Counted from the first letter of the stretch, positions 16,515-24,761 are shown. The stretch: DNA of 64,000 nucleotides from Pseudomonas sp. BN102 (GCF_029871245.1 NZ_SSON01000036.1:38649-102648), one strand, 5' to 3'. Notes: generated by a model not told the origin, from the sequence alone. Program-made: numbers and translations.

Positions 16515-17387
16515 ATGCTGAAACACTGGCCACCGCTGAACGCCCTGCGCGGCTTCGAAGCCGCCGCCCGCCTGGGCAGCTTCCACAAGGCGGCCGAAGA
16601 GCTGCATCTCACCCAGTCGGCCATCAGCCAGCAGATCCGCAGCCTGGAAAGCTTTCTCGAACAGCCGCTGTTCTTCCGCAACGGCCGCAGCGTGGCGCTG
16701 ACCGACGCCGGTTTCGACCTGCTCAGCACCACCCAGTCGCTGTTGCAGCAACTGGCCGTGGGCATCCGCCGCCTGGAGCAATACCGCAAACCGAACCAAC
16801 TGGTGGTCAACACCACCCCGGCCTTCGCCCGCCACTGGCTGGTGCCGCACCTGGCGGACTTCCACAGGCGGCATCCGCAGGTCGATCTGTGGCTGCTGAC
16901 CACCGATGAGGCGCCGGACATGGCGACCCAGACCATCGACATCGCCGTGCGCGACGACCTCAGCGCCCAGGCCGAATGCAGCTTTCGCGTACTGCTGGAG
17001 GATCGCCTCTACCCCGCCTGCCACCGGAGCGTGCTCGAGCAGGAGGCCAGCGCACGAACCACCCTGCACGGCGAACGCGAGATGGACTGGAGCCACTGGC
17101 AGGTACAGGGCGGTATAGATGTCGGCCAGCAGAGCCAAGGCCTGAATTTTTCCGACCCCGGCCTGCTGCTGGATGCCGCCAGCCAGGGACTGGGCATCGC
17201 CCTGGTCAGCCAATTGCTGGCGGGCCGCGCCCATGGCCAGGGCCTGCTGGTGCCGATGGCGGAACAACGAGTGCGCGGGCCGAACTGGAGCTGGCTGGTG
17301 CACCGCGACAGCCAGGACGACCCGCTCACCCGCAGCTTTTGCGACTGGCTGCTGGAACGCTTCTCGGCGATGGATCAGCACAGCTGA
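16515..17387 (+). CDS. LysR-family regulator, GcvA-like
   Basis: 290 residues. HTH: LNALRGFEAAARLGSFHKAAEELHLTQSAISQQIRSLE, then LFFRNGRSVALTDAG. The PLNALRGFEAAARLGSF opening and ARHWLVPHLADFHRRHP in the effector domain are characteristic of the GcvA subgroup. It diverges from aguA across 133 nt and probably controls the agmatine operon, taking the place of the TetR-type AguR known in P. aeruginosa. The effector (agmatine or carbamoylputrescine) is inferred. Confidence 0.9.
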   Translation: MLKHWPPLNALRGFEAAARLGSFHKAAEELHLTQSAISQQIRSLESFLEQPLFFRNGRSVALTDAGFDLLSTTQSLLQQLAVGIRRLEQYRKPNQLVVNTTPAFARHWLVPHLADFHRRHPQVDLWLLTTDEAPDMATQTIDIAVRDDLSAQAECSFRVLLEDRLYPACHRSVLEQEASARTTLHGEREMDWSHWQVQGGIDVGQQSQGLNFSDPGLLLDAASQGLGIALVSQLLAGRAHGQGLLVPMAEQRVRGPNWSWLVHRDSQDDPLTRSFCDWLLERFSAMDQHS

Positions 17388-17402
17388 ACCTTCGGCCAAC
17401 TC

Positions 17403-17609
17403 GCCGTCGTTCGAAGACGCCGCCGTGCTGGACTTCTTCGAGAAATCGCACGCCACCTTGCCGCCGCGGAAAAGGCCGCCGGGGTGAAGCACCACGTCGT
17501 CTTCTCAGTGGTGGGCACCGAGCGGATGCTGGAGAGCGGCTACTTCCGGGCCAAGATGGCCCAGGAGAAGCTGATCAAGGAATCCTGCGTTCCCTATTCC
17601 ATCCTGCGC
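17403..17609 (+). pseudogene. NmrA-like NAD(P)-binding oxidoreductase remnant (frameshifted, truncated)
   Basis: About 70 codons resemble the middle of NmrA/SDR-type proteins: VLDFFEKSHATL, then after a +1 shift near 17465 AAEKAAGVKHHVVFSVVGTERML and SGYFRAKMAQEKLIKES, ending at YSILRAT. Neither the Rossmann N-terminus nor the C-terminus exists. It stops abruptly at 17609, where a piece of gcdH in the opposite orientation begins. It is a non-functional relic. Confidence 0.65.
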
Positions 17610-17746
17610 GCCACGCCGAACTCGTCGGAGATGCCGTTGCCGCCCAGCATGTCGCGGGCCATGCGGGCGATATCCAGGGCCTTGCCGCAGGCGTTGCGCT
17701 TCATGATCGCGGTGATCTCCGCCGCCGCGGTGCCTTCGTCCTTCAT
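17610..17746 (-). pseudogene. 137-bp fragment of glutaryl-CoA dehydrogenase gene (gcdH)
   Basis: Bases 17610-17746 match 62933-63069 inside the gcdH gene at the right edge without gaps and with six mismatches by my alignment (about 95.6%). On the minus strand it reads [20 protein letters not shown] then [18 protein letters not shown], the region before the active site. The mismatches include amino-acid changes, so the source was a diverged allele or paralogue. The 5' end of the fragment coincides with the palindrome at 17742-17798. Confidence 0.85.
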
Positions 17747-17798
17747 TTGAACTTGGGAAACCACGTCCTCAGGGCGTGGTTTCCCAAGTTCAAATGAA
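17742..17798. repeat. Perfect inverted repeat, 24-bp arms, 9-nt loop
   Basis: The left arm (17742-17765) and right arm (17775-17798) are exact reverse complements beginning TTCATTTGAACTTGGG. The left arm's outer five bases (TTCAT) belong to the gcdH fragment. No T-run follows on either side, so it is not a classical terminator. It marks the junction of a rearrangement. Bases 17799-18008 hold no gene that I recognise. Confidence 0.9.
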
Positions 17799-18008
17799 AC
17801 GCAAACGGACCACAGACATAACCGACTGGGCCCCGTCGGCGAAAATGCTGCAAGTCACGATGGTGTGACGCGACACCAATACGTAAGCAATGGAGACACG
17901 TTGGCCTTGATCAGTCCGACGCCATCAGTCATGCGCTACACCAACTCCCAAGCCGGAAACTACAGAATCCGTGCCACTCCAGGGGGCGTCTGATTCGTTC
18001 TTAAGCTT

Positions 18009-18030
18009 TAACATAACACATGTTGCGTTA
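18009..18030. promoter_or_regulatory. Putative TetR operator A, overlapping a promoter for the PhyH gene
   Basis: TAACATAACA-CA-TGTTGCGTTA is an imperfect palindrome (8 of 10 positions paired). Its right arm contains TTGCGT (18024-18029), which with TAGTCT 17 bp further on makes a possible -35/-10 pair. Binding here would block RNA polymerase. Similar sites occur at 20725, 22186 and 35468. Confidence 0.5.
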
Positions 18031-18090
18031 ATTAATTCACGCTGCTAGTCTCCCCGGCATCCGAGAGAAACCCTCAGAGGAGACAGCACC

Positions 18091-18924
18091 ATGAACGACG
18101 CACTGCGCACGGCGTTTCGGGAAGACGGGGCGGTCCTGATCAAGGGGCTGCTGGACCAGGAGCAACTGGCCCGTTGCCGAGCGGCTTTCGACTGGGCCGT
18201 GGAGAACCACGGTCCCCACGCTACCCGGATGTTCAATGGAACCGAGCAGCAATCCCACGTCGACAACGCCAATCCGCTTGCGAAGGAGCGGCTCGATGAC
18301 TTGGTTTCGTCCCTGCCGTTCGGCCAGCTGTTTGCCGACCTCTGGGGTTCGGAGAATGTCTGGTACTTCGCTGAGGAGGTGTTCCTCAAGGCCGGTGGAC
18401 ACGGCTCCCGCACACTCTGGCACCAAGACACGTCCTACCTGCCCTGGGCCGGCAACCACTGGGGCAACGCCTGGATCAGCTTCGAGTCCGTTCCCCGGAA
18501 GAATGCGCTGGAGATCATCCGCGGCTCCCATCGCGGCACCCGCTACGACGGCACCACTTTCCGCGACCCCAACGATCCGACCCAGCCCCTGCATGGCGGC
18601 GGCGCCCTGCCCCGACTCCCGGATGTCGAAGCCGAGCGCCGGCTGAACCCTGACGCCTACGAAATTCTCTCCTGGGCCACCGAGCCCGGGGACGTGGTGC
18701 TGCTGCACCCCGGCTCGCTCCACGGTGGCGCGCCGGTCGACGCGGATTTTCCGGATCGTCACACCTTCGTCTTCCGCTTCTTCGGCGACGACGCCACCTT
18801 CCAACCGCTACCGGAGCACAGCGATTCGGGCTACCCGAGACAAGGCGTCCTGTTCACGGAGCAGCTGTCGACCCTGAGCGCCGGCGAACCCTTCCGCCAC
18901 CCGACCTTCCGCCAACTCGTATGA
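18091..18924 (+). CDS. Phytanoyl-CoA dioxygenase (PhyH)-family Fe(II)/2-oxoglutarate oxygenase
   Basis: 277 residues. The iron triad is H111-x-D113 in LWHQDTSYLPW and distal H211 in PGSLHGGAP; R229 in HTFVFRF could bind 2-oxoglutarate. Enzymes of this class hydroxylate or dealkylate substrates with O2 and 2-oxoglutarate. AGAGGAGA precedes the ATG. It is followed by a Rid protein (15-nt gap to the preferred start) and an EthD protein, so the three likely form one operon, preceded by a putative TetR operator. In an amine-catabolic setting, oxidative removal of an N- or O-substituent is a reasonable guess, not shown. Confidence 0.88.
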   Translation: MNDALRTAFREDGAVLIKGLLDQEQLARCRAAFDWAVENHGPHATRMFNGTEQQSHVDNANPLAKERLDDLVSSLPFGQLFADLWGSENVWYFAEEVFLKAGGHGSRTLWHQDTSYLPWAGNHWGNAWISFESVPRKNALEIIRGSHRGTRYDGTTFRDPNDPTQPLHGGGALPRLPDVEAERRLNPDAYEILSWATEPGDVVLLHPGSLHGGAPVDADFPDRHTFVFRFFGDDATFQPLPEHSDSGYPRQGVLFTEQLSTLSAGEPFRHPTFRQLV

Positions 18925-18938
18925 AAGGAGCGCCGCCG

Positions 18939-19355
18939 ATGAATGCCCAGAACCTGAAGCGACAGTCCATCAATCCGCCTCCGACCCAGGTGTTCTACGA
19001 CAACTTCCACTTCTCCCAGGCCACCCGCGTGGGCGACATGATCTGGGTATCCGGCCAAGTCGGAATCGACGCCACCATGACGCCGGGCAAGGATGTCGAA
19101 GAGCAGGCGCATCTCGCCTTCCAGGGCTTGAGGAATGTGCTCGAAGCGGCCGGCGCAACACTGGCCGATGTGGTCGAGCTGATGACCTTCCATACCGAGC
19201 TGCAGGGTGATATGCAGGCTTTCGCGCAGGTCAAGGACCAGTACTTCCCCGATCGCTATCCCTCCTGGACCGCAGTAGGCATCTCGCAACTGGCCCTGCC
19301 CGGGCTGCGCCTGGAGATCCGCGCGGTGGCTGTGGCAGGTTGCGGAAACGCCTGA
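18939..19355 (+). CDS. Rid-family (RidA/YjgF) protein lacking the deaminase arginine
   Basis: 138 residues from the ATG at 18939, which follows AAAGGAG; an ATG at 18921 overlapping the PhyH stop would add six residues. WVSGQVGID, FQGLRNVLEAAGATLADVVE and the C-terminal LEIRAVAVAG place it in the YjgF/RidA fold. RidA proper hydrolyses enamines and imines using an Arg in an ARSxV motif. Here that stretch reads YPSWTAVG with W110 in its place, so it belongs to a Rid subfamily without that activity. Its place between an oxygenase and an EthD protein suggests a pathway-specific role. Confidence 0.88.
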   Translation: MNAQNLKRQSINPPPTQVFYDNFHFSQATRVGDMIWVSGQVGIDATMTPGKDVEEQAHLAFQGLRNVLEAAGATLADVVELMTFHTELQGDMQAFAQVKDQYFPDRYPSWTAVGISQLALPGLRLEIRAVAVAGCGNA

Positions 19356-19399
19356 CCATTCCCCTAAAACGTTCCTAACAACCCGCATAAGGACTTTCC

Positions 19400-19696
19400 A
19401 TGGCCACCCTGACCGTGAGCTACCCCCTGACCACCGACTCTACCTTCGACCGGGACTACTACCTGTCAGCCCACCTGCCTCTGGCACAAGCCGCTTGGGG
19501 CGAGTTCGGCCTGCAATCGGCAGAAGTCCTTTTCCCGGCTTCAGGCGCGCAGCCCCTGGCCGGGATGGTGATCCTGCGATTCGTCGACCAGGCGGCAATC
19601 GATGCAGCCCTCACCTCGCCGAAGACGCTGGAAGTGCTCGGTGATGTTGCCAAGTTCACCAACATCACACCGGTGATCTTCCGCGCCAACGACTGA
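19400..19696 (+). CDS. EthD-family protein
   Basis: 98 residues, a dimeric alpha-beta barrel of the EthD type. YYLSAHLPLAQAAWGEFGLQSAEVL at 15-39 and a closing FTNITPVIF are typical; the His of AHLPL is conserved in the family. EthD proteins occur in oxidative catabolic operons (ETBE degradation is the namesake) with unclear roles. An AAGGA box lies six bases before the ATG. It is the third gene of the PhyH-Rid-EthD set. Function here is unknown. Confidence 0.85.
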   Translation: MATLTVSYPLTTDSTFDRDYYLSAHLPLAQAAWGEFGLQSAEVLFPASGAQPLAGMVILRFVDQAAIDAALTSPKTLEVLGDVAKFTNITPVIFRAND

Positions 19697-19854
19697 GGCG
19701 GCCATCGCCAGGGTGACCCGATGCATCGGCGGTCACCCCTGCGCCCCCGGAGTGCTTTATTCCAATAATTTCCCTATGCTGGGCCTCGCACCAACCAGTC
19801 GCTGCAGCCGGGCAGCGACTCTTCAAACTGACCTGACGACCTTCCAGAGCCCCC

Positions 19855-20559
19855 ATGTCCGACGCCAAAGCCCGCCCTCAACCCGTATCCCAACGCACGA
19901 GTGAAAGCGAGTCCGAACCCGTCGCGCGCCGGGGCCGGCCTGTCGGCGACCACAACGCCAAGCGGGCCGAACTGCTGGCGGCCGCGATCGCGGTGATTGC
20001 ACAGGAAGGCTACGCCGGGGCCTCGATGCGCCGGGTAGCGCAACATGCCGGATGCACGACCGGCGCCGTGACCTACTACTTCGCTAACAAGGAAGAAATG
20101 GTGGGCGCCGTGGCGCAAAACCTGTTCGACAGGGTGGACGCGCTACTGGAAATCAATCGCGAACAGCTCGATATCAAGTCGCTTATCGAGCAATGGCTGG
20201 AATGGATCAGTTCCGACGAGCCGGACAACTGGCTGGCCTGGCTGCAACTGCTGACCCACGCCCGTCACGAGCCGGCTTTCGCCGGGATCATCAAGCAGCG
20301 CTACACACGCTTCCGCCAAGTGTTCACCTCGGTGCTGGAAGAGGGACAGAACCAAGGCAAGATCCGCGACGATATCCCCGCCGATCTGCTGGCCGACCAG
20401 GTCAGCGCCATCAGCGACGGCTGGCTGATGATGCTACCGATCGAACCAGAGCGTTTCAGCGCGGAACGCGGCCAGGCCCTGCTCAATGCGCTGATCACCC
20501 TGATTTCCCCTCCCAAGGCCACCAAGCGCCCGTCCAAGGCCAAGGCCGCCGCACAGTAA
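19855..20559 (+). CDS. TetR-family transcriptional regulator
   Basis: 234 residues. A hydrophilic 28-residue tail precedes the HTH: ELLAAAIAVIAQEGYAGASMRRVAQHAGCTTGAVTYYFANKEEM (about 40-85). The C-terminal ligand domain ends in a lysine-rich tail. It resembles the BetI/AcrR branch by the VTYYF recognition helix. It lies between the PhyH operon and the binding-protein and amine-oxidase genes. Imperfect AAC-N4-GTT palindromes at up to four promoters of the region could be its operators. Confidence 0.9.
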   Translation: MSDAKARPQPVSQRTSESESEPVARRGRPVGDHNAKRAELLAAAIAVIAQEGYAGASMRRVAQHAGCTTGAVTYYFANKEEMVGAVAQNLFDRVDALLEINREQLDIKSLIEQWLEWISSDEPDNWLAWLQLLTHARHEPAFAGIIKQRYTRFRQVFTSVLEEGQNQGKIRDDIPADLLADQVSAISDGWLMMLPIEPERFSAERGQALLNALITLISPPKATKRPSKAKAAAQ

Positions 20560-20724
20560 TCCGCACACCGACGGGCCCCGCGCCGGGTCCGTCTGCTCAG
20601 CCTCTCCCCTCTCCCATTTCCCCCCCCTCCTCCCCCTCTTCAATACGCCTCGCGACCGAGTGCCCCCGGTTGCCTGCACGCGCCCGCAGCTTTTTTCTTT
20701 GCACGAAATCGAAACTCATGTATT

Positions 20725-20746
20725 TTGCATAACACATGAAATAATA
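20725..20746. promoter_or_regulatory. Putative TetR operator B before the binding-protein gene
   Basis: TTGCATAACA-CA-TGAAATAATA shares CATAACACATG with operator A but its right arm is degraded. It also sits within TCATGT-N12-ACATGA. It ends 31 nt before the ATG at 20778. The 160 nt between the TetR gene and this site are C-rich, with an imperfect GC hairpin near 20569-20592 and no gene. Confidence 0.4.
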
Positions 20747-20777
20747 AATAAAACACAACCATGTGGTGAGGGCGAGG

Positions 20778-21911
20778 ATGGACCTGGGAACCAAGGAACT
20801 ATCGCTGTCAAAGGGGGCAACCCCCCCTCGTTGCGGCCATTGGGGAAGGCCAGCCTGCATCAGGCTGCTGATGAGTATCTGGTTGACGCTCATGGCGGTA
20901 CAGGCAAGCGCGGCGGACGTCGTACGGGTGCACAACTGGGCTGAGTACATCGACCCGGAAGTCCTCCGTGATTTCGAACGGGATACCGGCATCAAGGTGG
21001 AGTACAGCCAGTTCGCAACGGCGGCCGAACTGGAGGCGGACCTGGTGTCTGGCAAGCGCTTCGACGTCATCGTCCCCACCGACTTCCAGCTTGAGCGATT
21101 GATCAAGGCGCATCAACTGCTTGAACTGGACCGGACGAAGTTGCCGAATCGGGCCGAGGTGAGCGACGAATTGCTCGCCAAGCTCTCCTCGAAGAACCGA
21201 GCCGATCGCTACGTCGCGCCCTACATGTGGGGTATTGCCGGACTCGTCATCCATGAACGGGCGGCCGCTCGGGCATTGCAGGCGCCGGTGGCTAACAGTT
21301 GGAGCCTCCTGTTCGACCCCGCCAGCGCCAACAGGTTGAAATCCTGTGGCGCTGTCCTGCACAACGAACCGGAGCAGACCCTTTCTCTATACCTCAACTA
21401 CCGCGGGAAGAACCTCCGCAGCCAGAGCGCACGAGGCATCGAGAAGGCCACTCGCGAGATCAGCGACCTGGGTATTCCCTTGGGCCCGGCCAGCTTCGCC
21501 GATCTGGTGAGCCAGCTTGCCGAAGGTCGGATATGCGCGGCCATCACCTGGAATGGCATAGCCTCCATGGCCAACCAGAAAGGCGAACTCCGATTCCACA
21601 TTCCGCAGGAGGGCGGGCTGATGTTCATCGATAGCCTCGCCATTCCAATCAATGCCCCCAGCAAGGCACTGGCCTACCGCTTCATCGACTACATGCTGCA
21701 ACCCGGAAATGCGGCACGCAACGCCAGGGCCACGCACTTCACCCCCAGCCTCGACCTGACCCGGGAGCGCAACCGGCGCCTATTGCCGGAGATCACCCTA
21801 CCGAGCCAGGAGGAAAGAAGACGCCTGTTCTTCCTGGAACGGTTGAGCGACTCGCAGAAGCGAGCAGTCGATGCGGCCTGGTCGCATCTGGATGGGCGCG
21901 ACCCCACGTAA
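20778..21911 (+). CDS. Polyamine-type ABC-transporter periplasmic binding protein (PotD/PotF-like)
   Basis: 377 residues from the ATG at 20778 (GGCGAGG box). The signal is long, with the hydrophobic core MSIWLTLMAVQASA only at residues 32-45. VVRVHNWAEYIDPEVLRDFERDTG then opens the mature fold; APYMWGIAGLVI and FIDYMLQPGNAARN are class signatures. Like the PotF-type gene at 13.3 kb it has no permease or ATPase beside it. Position within the amine-oxidase island suggests the ligand is the amine substrate. Its first residues (MD...KELSLS) resemble those of the amine oxidase encoded at 22238. Confidence 0.87.
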   Translation: MDLGTKELSLSKGATPPRCGHWGRPACIRLLMSIWLTLMAVQASAADVVRVHNWAEYIDPEVLRDFERDTGIKVEYSQFATAAELEADLVSGKRFDVIVPTDFQLERLIKAHQLLELDRTKLPNRAEVSDELLAKLSSKNRADRYVAPYMWGIAGLVIHERAAARALQAPVANSWSLLFDPASANRLKSCGAVLHNEPEQTLSLYLNYRGKNLRSQSARGIEKATREISDLGIPLGPASFADLVSQLAEGRICAAITWNGIASMANQKGELRFHIPQEGGLMFIDSLAIPINAPSKALAYRFIDYMLQPGNAARNARATHFTPSLDLTRERNRRLLPEITLPSQEERRRLFFLERLSDSQKRAVDAAWSHLDGRDPT

Positions 21912-21969
21912 ACGCGCCCCATAGACGGAGTCCCTGAACAACGCGCCTCTGAGCTAAGCGCTGCACTAC

Positions 21970-22080
21970 TTCGCCGATGACGCCGCAGTGGTCGCGCCAG
22001 TCGCCGCGGGCGCAAATACCATCGGATACGTCGACAAGGCCGTCACCGACAAGGTGAAAGTGCTCTTCAGCTTGCCCTAG
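21970..22080 (+). pseudogene. Remnant of a PstS-like substrate-binding protein C-terminus
   Basis: A 36-codon stretch reads AGANTIGYVDKAVTDKVKVL and FSLP then TAG, like the last segment of small phosphate-ABC-type binding proteins. The frame is interrupted upstream and nothing else of the gene remains. The call rests on a short motif, so it is tentative. Confidence 0.35.
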
Positions 22081-22185
22081 CCTCGTCCACAAGCCACCAC
22101 GCCAAGGCATGCGCCTGGCGTGGCCCCCCTGCCCTTCACACGTCCTGCCATTCTTCCCTTTGCACCGTACCTGTTGTGAGTTATT

Positions 22186-22207
22186 TTACGTAACTATGGT
22201 TATTTTA
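22186..22207. promoter_or_regulatory. Putative TetR operator D before amine oxidase 1
   Basis: TTACGTAAC-TATG-GTTATTTTA has the same AAC-N4-GTT core as operators A and C. It ends 30 nt before the ATG at 22238, almost the same spacing as operator B to its gene. Confidence 0.45.
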
Positions 22208-22237
22208 ATTAAAACAACAGAATTGACCGAGGCGAAG

Positions 22238-23725
22238 ATGGATTCAGATAGCAATGAGTTGTCGTTGTCGGCGCGCCAACGGCGCCTGCTCCTGCAGGCG
22301 ATAGGAAGCGCGACCCTGGTCGGAGGGATAGCGCTCAGCGGACGAGCCACGGCCCAGGTACTGCGGGCGGGACAGGATGCGGTTCTCGACGTTGTCATCA
22401 TCGGCGCAGGGTTGGCAGGCCTGACGGCGGCGCGAGACTTGCAACGCGCGGGCTGCGAATCCTTCGCCGTGCTGGAAGCAAGAGATCGGGTGGGTGGACG
22501 CACGTACAACCACGACCTGGGCAACGGCGTCATCTCCGAAGCCGGTGGCCAATGGATCGGCCCGGGCCAGACCGCCATCTTCGACCTGGCCCGCGAGCTG
22601 GAGGTGGACACCTTCCCCACCTATTACCAGGGTAAGAACGTTTATCTGGTGGGTGGCGCCAAGTACGAGGAAGACCTCTCCAGCGGCCAGAGCGCCAGTT
22701 CACCGATCGTGGAAGAGCTCAATCGACTGGCGCGGGGTGTTCCCAGCAAGGCTCCCTGGACAGCGACGAATGCGGCTGCCATCGACAAGCTCTCGGTGGG
22801 GCAATGGCTGGCGCAAAAAGGAATCAGCAACGAGCAGCGGCTCAGCTTCGATGCCTCCATCGGACTGACCACCGGCACGCCTCCCTCGAACCTGGCGCTA
22901 TTGCATTACCTATCGCTCGTCAATTCCGCCGACTGCAGCATGGAGAAGTTAGAAGGGTTCAAGGGCGGCGCCCAGGAAACCCGCTTCGTCAGCGGTTCTC
23001 AGGTCCTCTGCACGCGAATGGCAGAAGCTTTGGGCGACAAGCTCAGGCTGTCGTGCCCCGTGCGCCGAATCGTTGGCTGGGACCGCGATGTCGTCGAACT
23101 CCACACCGACCAGGGCATCCTTCGTACCCGGCAGATCATCGCAGCCCTTCACCCGGCACTGTGCAATCAGATCGTATTCGACCCGCCGCTTCCCGATGGG
23201 CGCGCGCAGCTGCAACGCCTCTGGCCGTCCCACGCCCCCATGCGCAAGACCGTGCATGTCTACAAGCGCCCGTTCTGGCGCGAACAGGGCTTGAACGGGC
23301 AGATCACCCAGGCCGACGGGCCGCTGATCCTCTCCTACGACAACTCGCCACCCGATGGCAGCGTTGGCGTCCTCAGCGCCTTCGTCAGGACCGCCCAGCT
23401 ACCCCACGACGCCCAGCGCGCGGAAAGCACCCTTTCCGCCATCTATGCGCAGGTCCTGGGTACGGAAGCGCTACAGCCCACCCAGTTCCACGACCACGAC
23501 TGGGGCAAGGTCGATCCCTGGACCCTGACCTGCGTCGCCTCGATTCCGCCTGGCTTCCTGACGAAATGGGGCCAATACCTTACCCCCCCAGTGGGCCGCC
23601 TGATCTGGTCCGGCACCGAAACGGCCGATATCTGGGCCAGTAGCATGGACGGCGCGGTGCGCTCCGGTCACCGGGCCGCGCTGGAGGCACTCCAGGCGCT
23701 GGCAAAAGCTGGGAGGGGAGCATGA
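22238..23725 (+). CDS. Flavin monoamine oxidase/dehydrogenase, Tat-exported (copy 1)
   Basis: 495 residues. A twin-arginine signal (RQRRLLLQAIGSAT, residues 13-26) precedes the FAD fold: GAGLAG (56-61), E80 binding the ribose, VGGRT (85-89), and the C-terminal IWSGTETADIWASSMDGAVRSG. This is the MAO superfamily, which includes nicotine oxidoreductase NicA2 and pseudooxynicotine amine oxidase, enzymes known to pass electrons to a cytochrome c. Here a dihaem cytochrome c gene starts in the overlapping ATGA of its stop codon, which argues strongly for the same electron partner rather than O2. It appears about 60% identical to copy 2 at 26120-27613 over the parts I compared. The start at 22238 follows GAGGCGAAG; 22196 is an alternative. 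Confidence 0.9.
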   Translation: MDSDSNELSLSARQRRLLLQAIGSATLVGGIALSGRATAQVLRAGQDAVLDVVIIGAGLAGLTAARDLQRAGCESFAVLEARDRVGGRTYNHDLGNGVISEAGGQWIGPGQTAIFDLARELEVDTFPTYYQGKNVYLVGGAKYEEDLSSGQSASSPIVEELNRLARGVPSKAPWTATNAAAIDKLSVGQWLAQKGISNEQRLSFDASIGLTTGTPPSNLALLHYLSLVNSADCSMEKLEGFKGGAQETRFVSGSQVLCTRMAEALGDKLRLSCPVRRIVGWDRDVVELHTDQGILRTRQIIAALHPALCNQIVFDPPLPDGRAQLQRLWPSHAPMRKTVHVYKRPFWREQGLNGQITQADGPLILSYDNSPPDGSVGVLSAFVRTAQLPHDAQRAESTLSAIYAQVLGTEALQPTQFHDHDWGKVDPWTLTCVASIPPGFLTKWGQYLTPPVGRLIWSGTETADIWASSMDGAVRSGHRAALEALQALAKAGRGA

Positions 23726-24402
23726 TGAAACGAGCATTTCTGATCGGCGCCGCAACCGTAGCGGCGGGTCTCACAGCGGCGGCAGCGGTGGTCGGACCTG
23801 AACTGTTGGCGGGCTATCGCTTCATGGATGCCCTCGACCGCTACTACGCCGGCTACGAGGCCAACGGCGGCGCCTGGCCGCAGATCCAGGATTCCTGCGC
23901 GCTCTGCCATGGTGTCAACGGGCAGCCCCGCGATGGGCAGTACGCGGCCCTTGCAGGCCAGCCAGCCCCTTATATCGAAGCCCAGCTGCACGCCTTCGCC
24001 CAGGGTCGCCGCCACAGCGCGCAGATGGGCCCACTGGCGGCGAACTTGAGTGATAAGCAGATCAAGGCCCTGGCGGACTACTTCTCCCGCCAGGCAGCGG
24101 ACACGACTGAGGTTCCCGAGCGGGGCAACGCCCTGACGCAGACCGGCCAGGCGACTGTCGCCGCCAGGGGATGCATCGCCTGCCACGGCGAGAACCTCTC
24201 TGGCGGTCCCCTCGGTCCGCGAATCGCAGGCCAGGGCGAGGGCTACCTGCTGGACCAGTTGAAGGCCTTCAAGCAGGGCCAGCGTCAGGACCCCACCCAG
24301 GCCATGAACGCCATGGTCAGCACACTCACGGATGACGAACTCAAGGCCACCGCTCATTACCTCGCCGGATTGGCACCGGCGCAAGCCAAGGCCACCCGGT
24401 AA
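23722..24402 (+). CDS. Dihaem cytochrome c (c4-like), electron partner of amine oxidase 1
   Basis: 226 residues with two CxxCH sites: C59-A-L-C-H63 and C151-I-A-C-H155, in two homologous domains. M102 (QMGPLA) and a Met near NAMVSTL are candidate axial ligands. An uncleaved-looking hydrophobic N-terminus (residues 4-30) suggests a membrane anchor facing the periplasm. It overlaps the amine-oxidase stop (ATGA; GGGAGGGGAGC box), so the pair is made together. Presumed role: accept electrons from the flavoprotein and pass them to a terminal oxidase. ATG at 23725 is an alternative start. Confidence 0.9.
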   Translation: MMKRAFLIGAATVAAGLTAAAAVVGPELLAGYRFMDALDRYYAGYEANGGAWPQIQDSCALCHGVNGQPRDGQYAALAGQPAPYIEAQLHAFAQGRRHSAQMGPLAANLSDKQIKALADYFSRQAADTTEVPERGNALTQTGQATVAARGCIACHGENLSGGPLGPRIAGQGEGYLLDQLKAFKQGQRQDPTQAMNAMVSTLTDDELKATAHYLAGLAPAQAKATR

Positions 24403-24497
24403 CCCGAAGCCCCCACCACTGGCGGGCAGGGACGCTCGCCTTCACCCCCTCCTCCACGCTCCCCTTTGAAACGCTCCGCCACGCTGAAACCAGCATG

Positions 24498-24645
24498 GTT
24501 TCGCTTCGCTCGCGGAACGCCGCCCGCCCGTCTCACGTGCTGCTCACGTAGGTTGTTGCCTAGCGCAGTGGGGCCCAACATTGCTGGCCGTCTCCCGCTG
24601 CCCCGCTCGTTGGGTTTCGCTTCGCTCTAGCGGAACGCCGCCCGC
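24498..24645. repeat. Two copies of a REP-like GTTTCGCTTCGCT...GGAACGCCGCCCGC unit
   Basis: Units at 24498-24527 and 24614-24645 are nearly identical apart from a 2-nt insertion (TA) in the second. Such sequences are dispersed between Pseudomonas genes. They sit in the 360-nt gap between convergent operons, which holds no gene. Confidence 0.6.
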
Positions 24646-24691
24646 ACCAACCTACAAAAGAACGTGGTCAGGGCATGTTTCGCCCGCTCAT

Positions 24692-24716
24692 AAAAAAGCC
24701 GCCCACAAGGGGCGGC
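24692..24716 (-). terminator. Rho-independent terminator of the long leftward operon
   Basis: Read leftward, GCCGCCC-CTTGT-GGGCGGC is followed by TTTTTT: a 7-bp GC stem, 5-nt loop and T-run. It lies 46 nt past the stop of the last leftward gene (24762). This is the clearest terminator in the window and closes the 35.4 to 24.7 kb gene run. Confidence 0.85.
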
Positions 24717-24761
24717 AAAGGTCACGGGCTTAGGGGCCGTGGACAAAGCAATAAACAGTCT

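Noticed and set aside
17794..17868. 24-codon frame starting inside the right arm of the palindrome
   Set aside because: No ribosome site, no recognisable product, and its start is part of the inverted repeat.
22109..22237. Extended N-terminus for amine oxidase 1 from 22109
   Set aside because: It would place the operator-like site D inside the coding region and add residues before the Tat signal; the ATG at 22238 has a better ribosome site.
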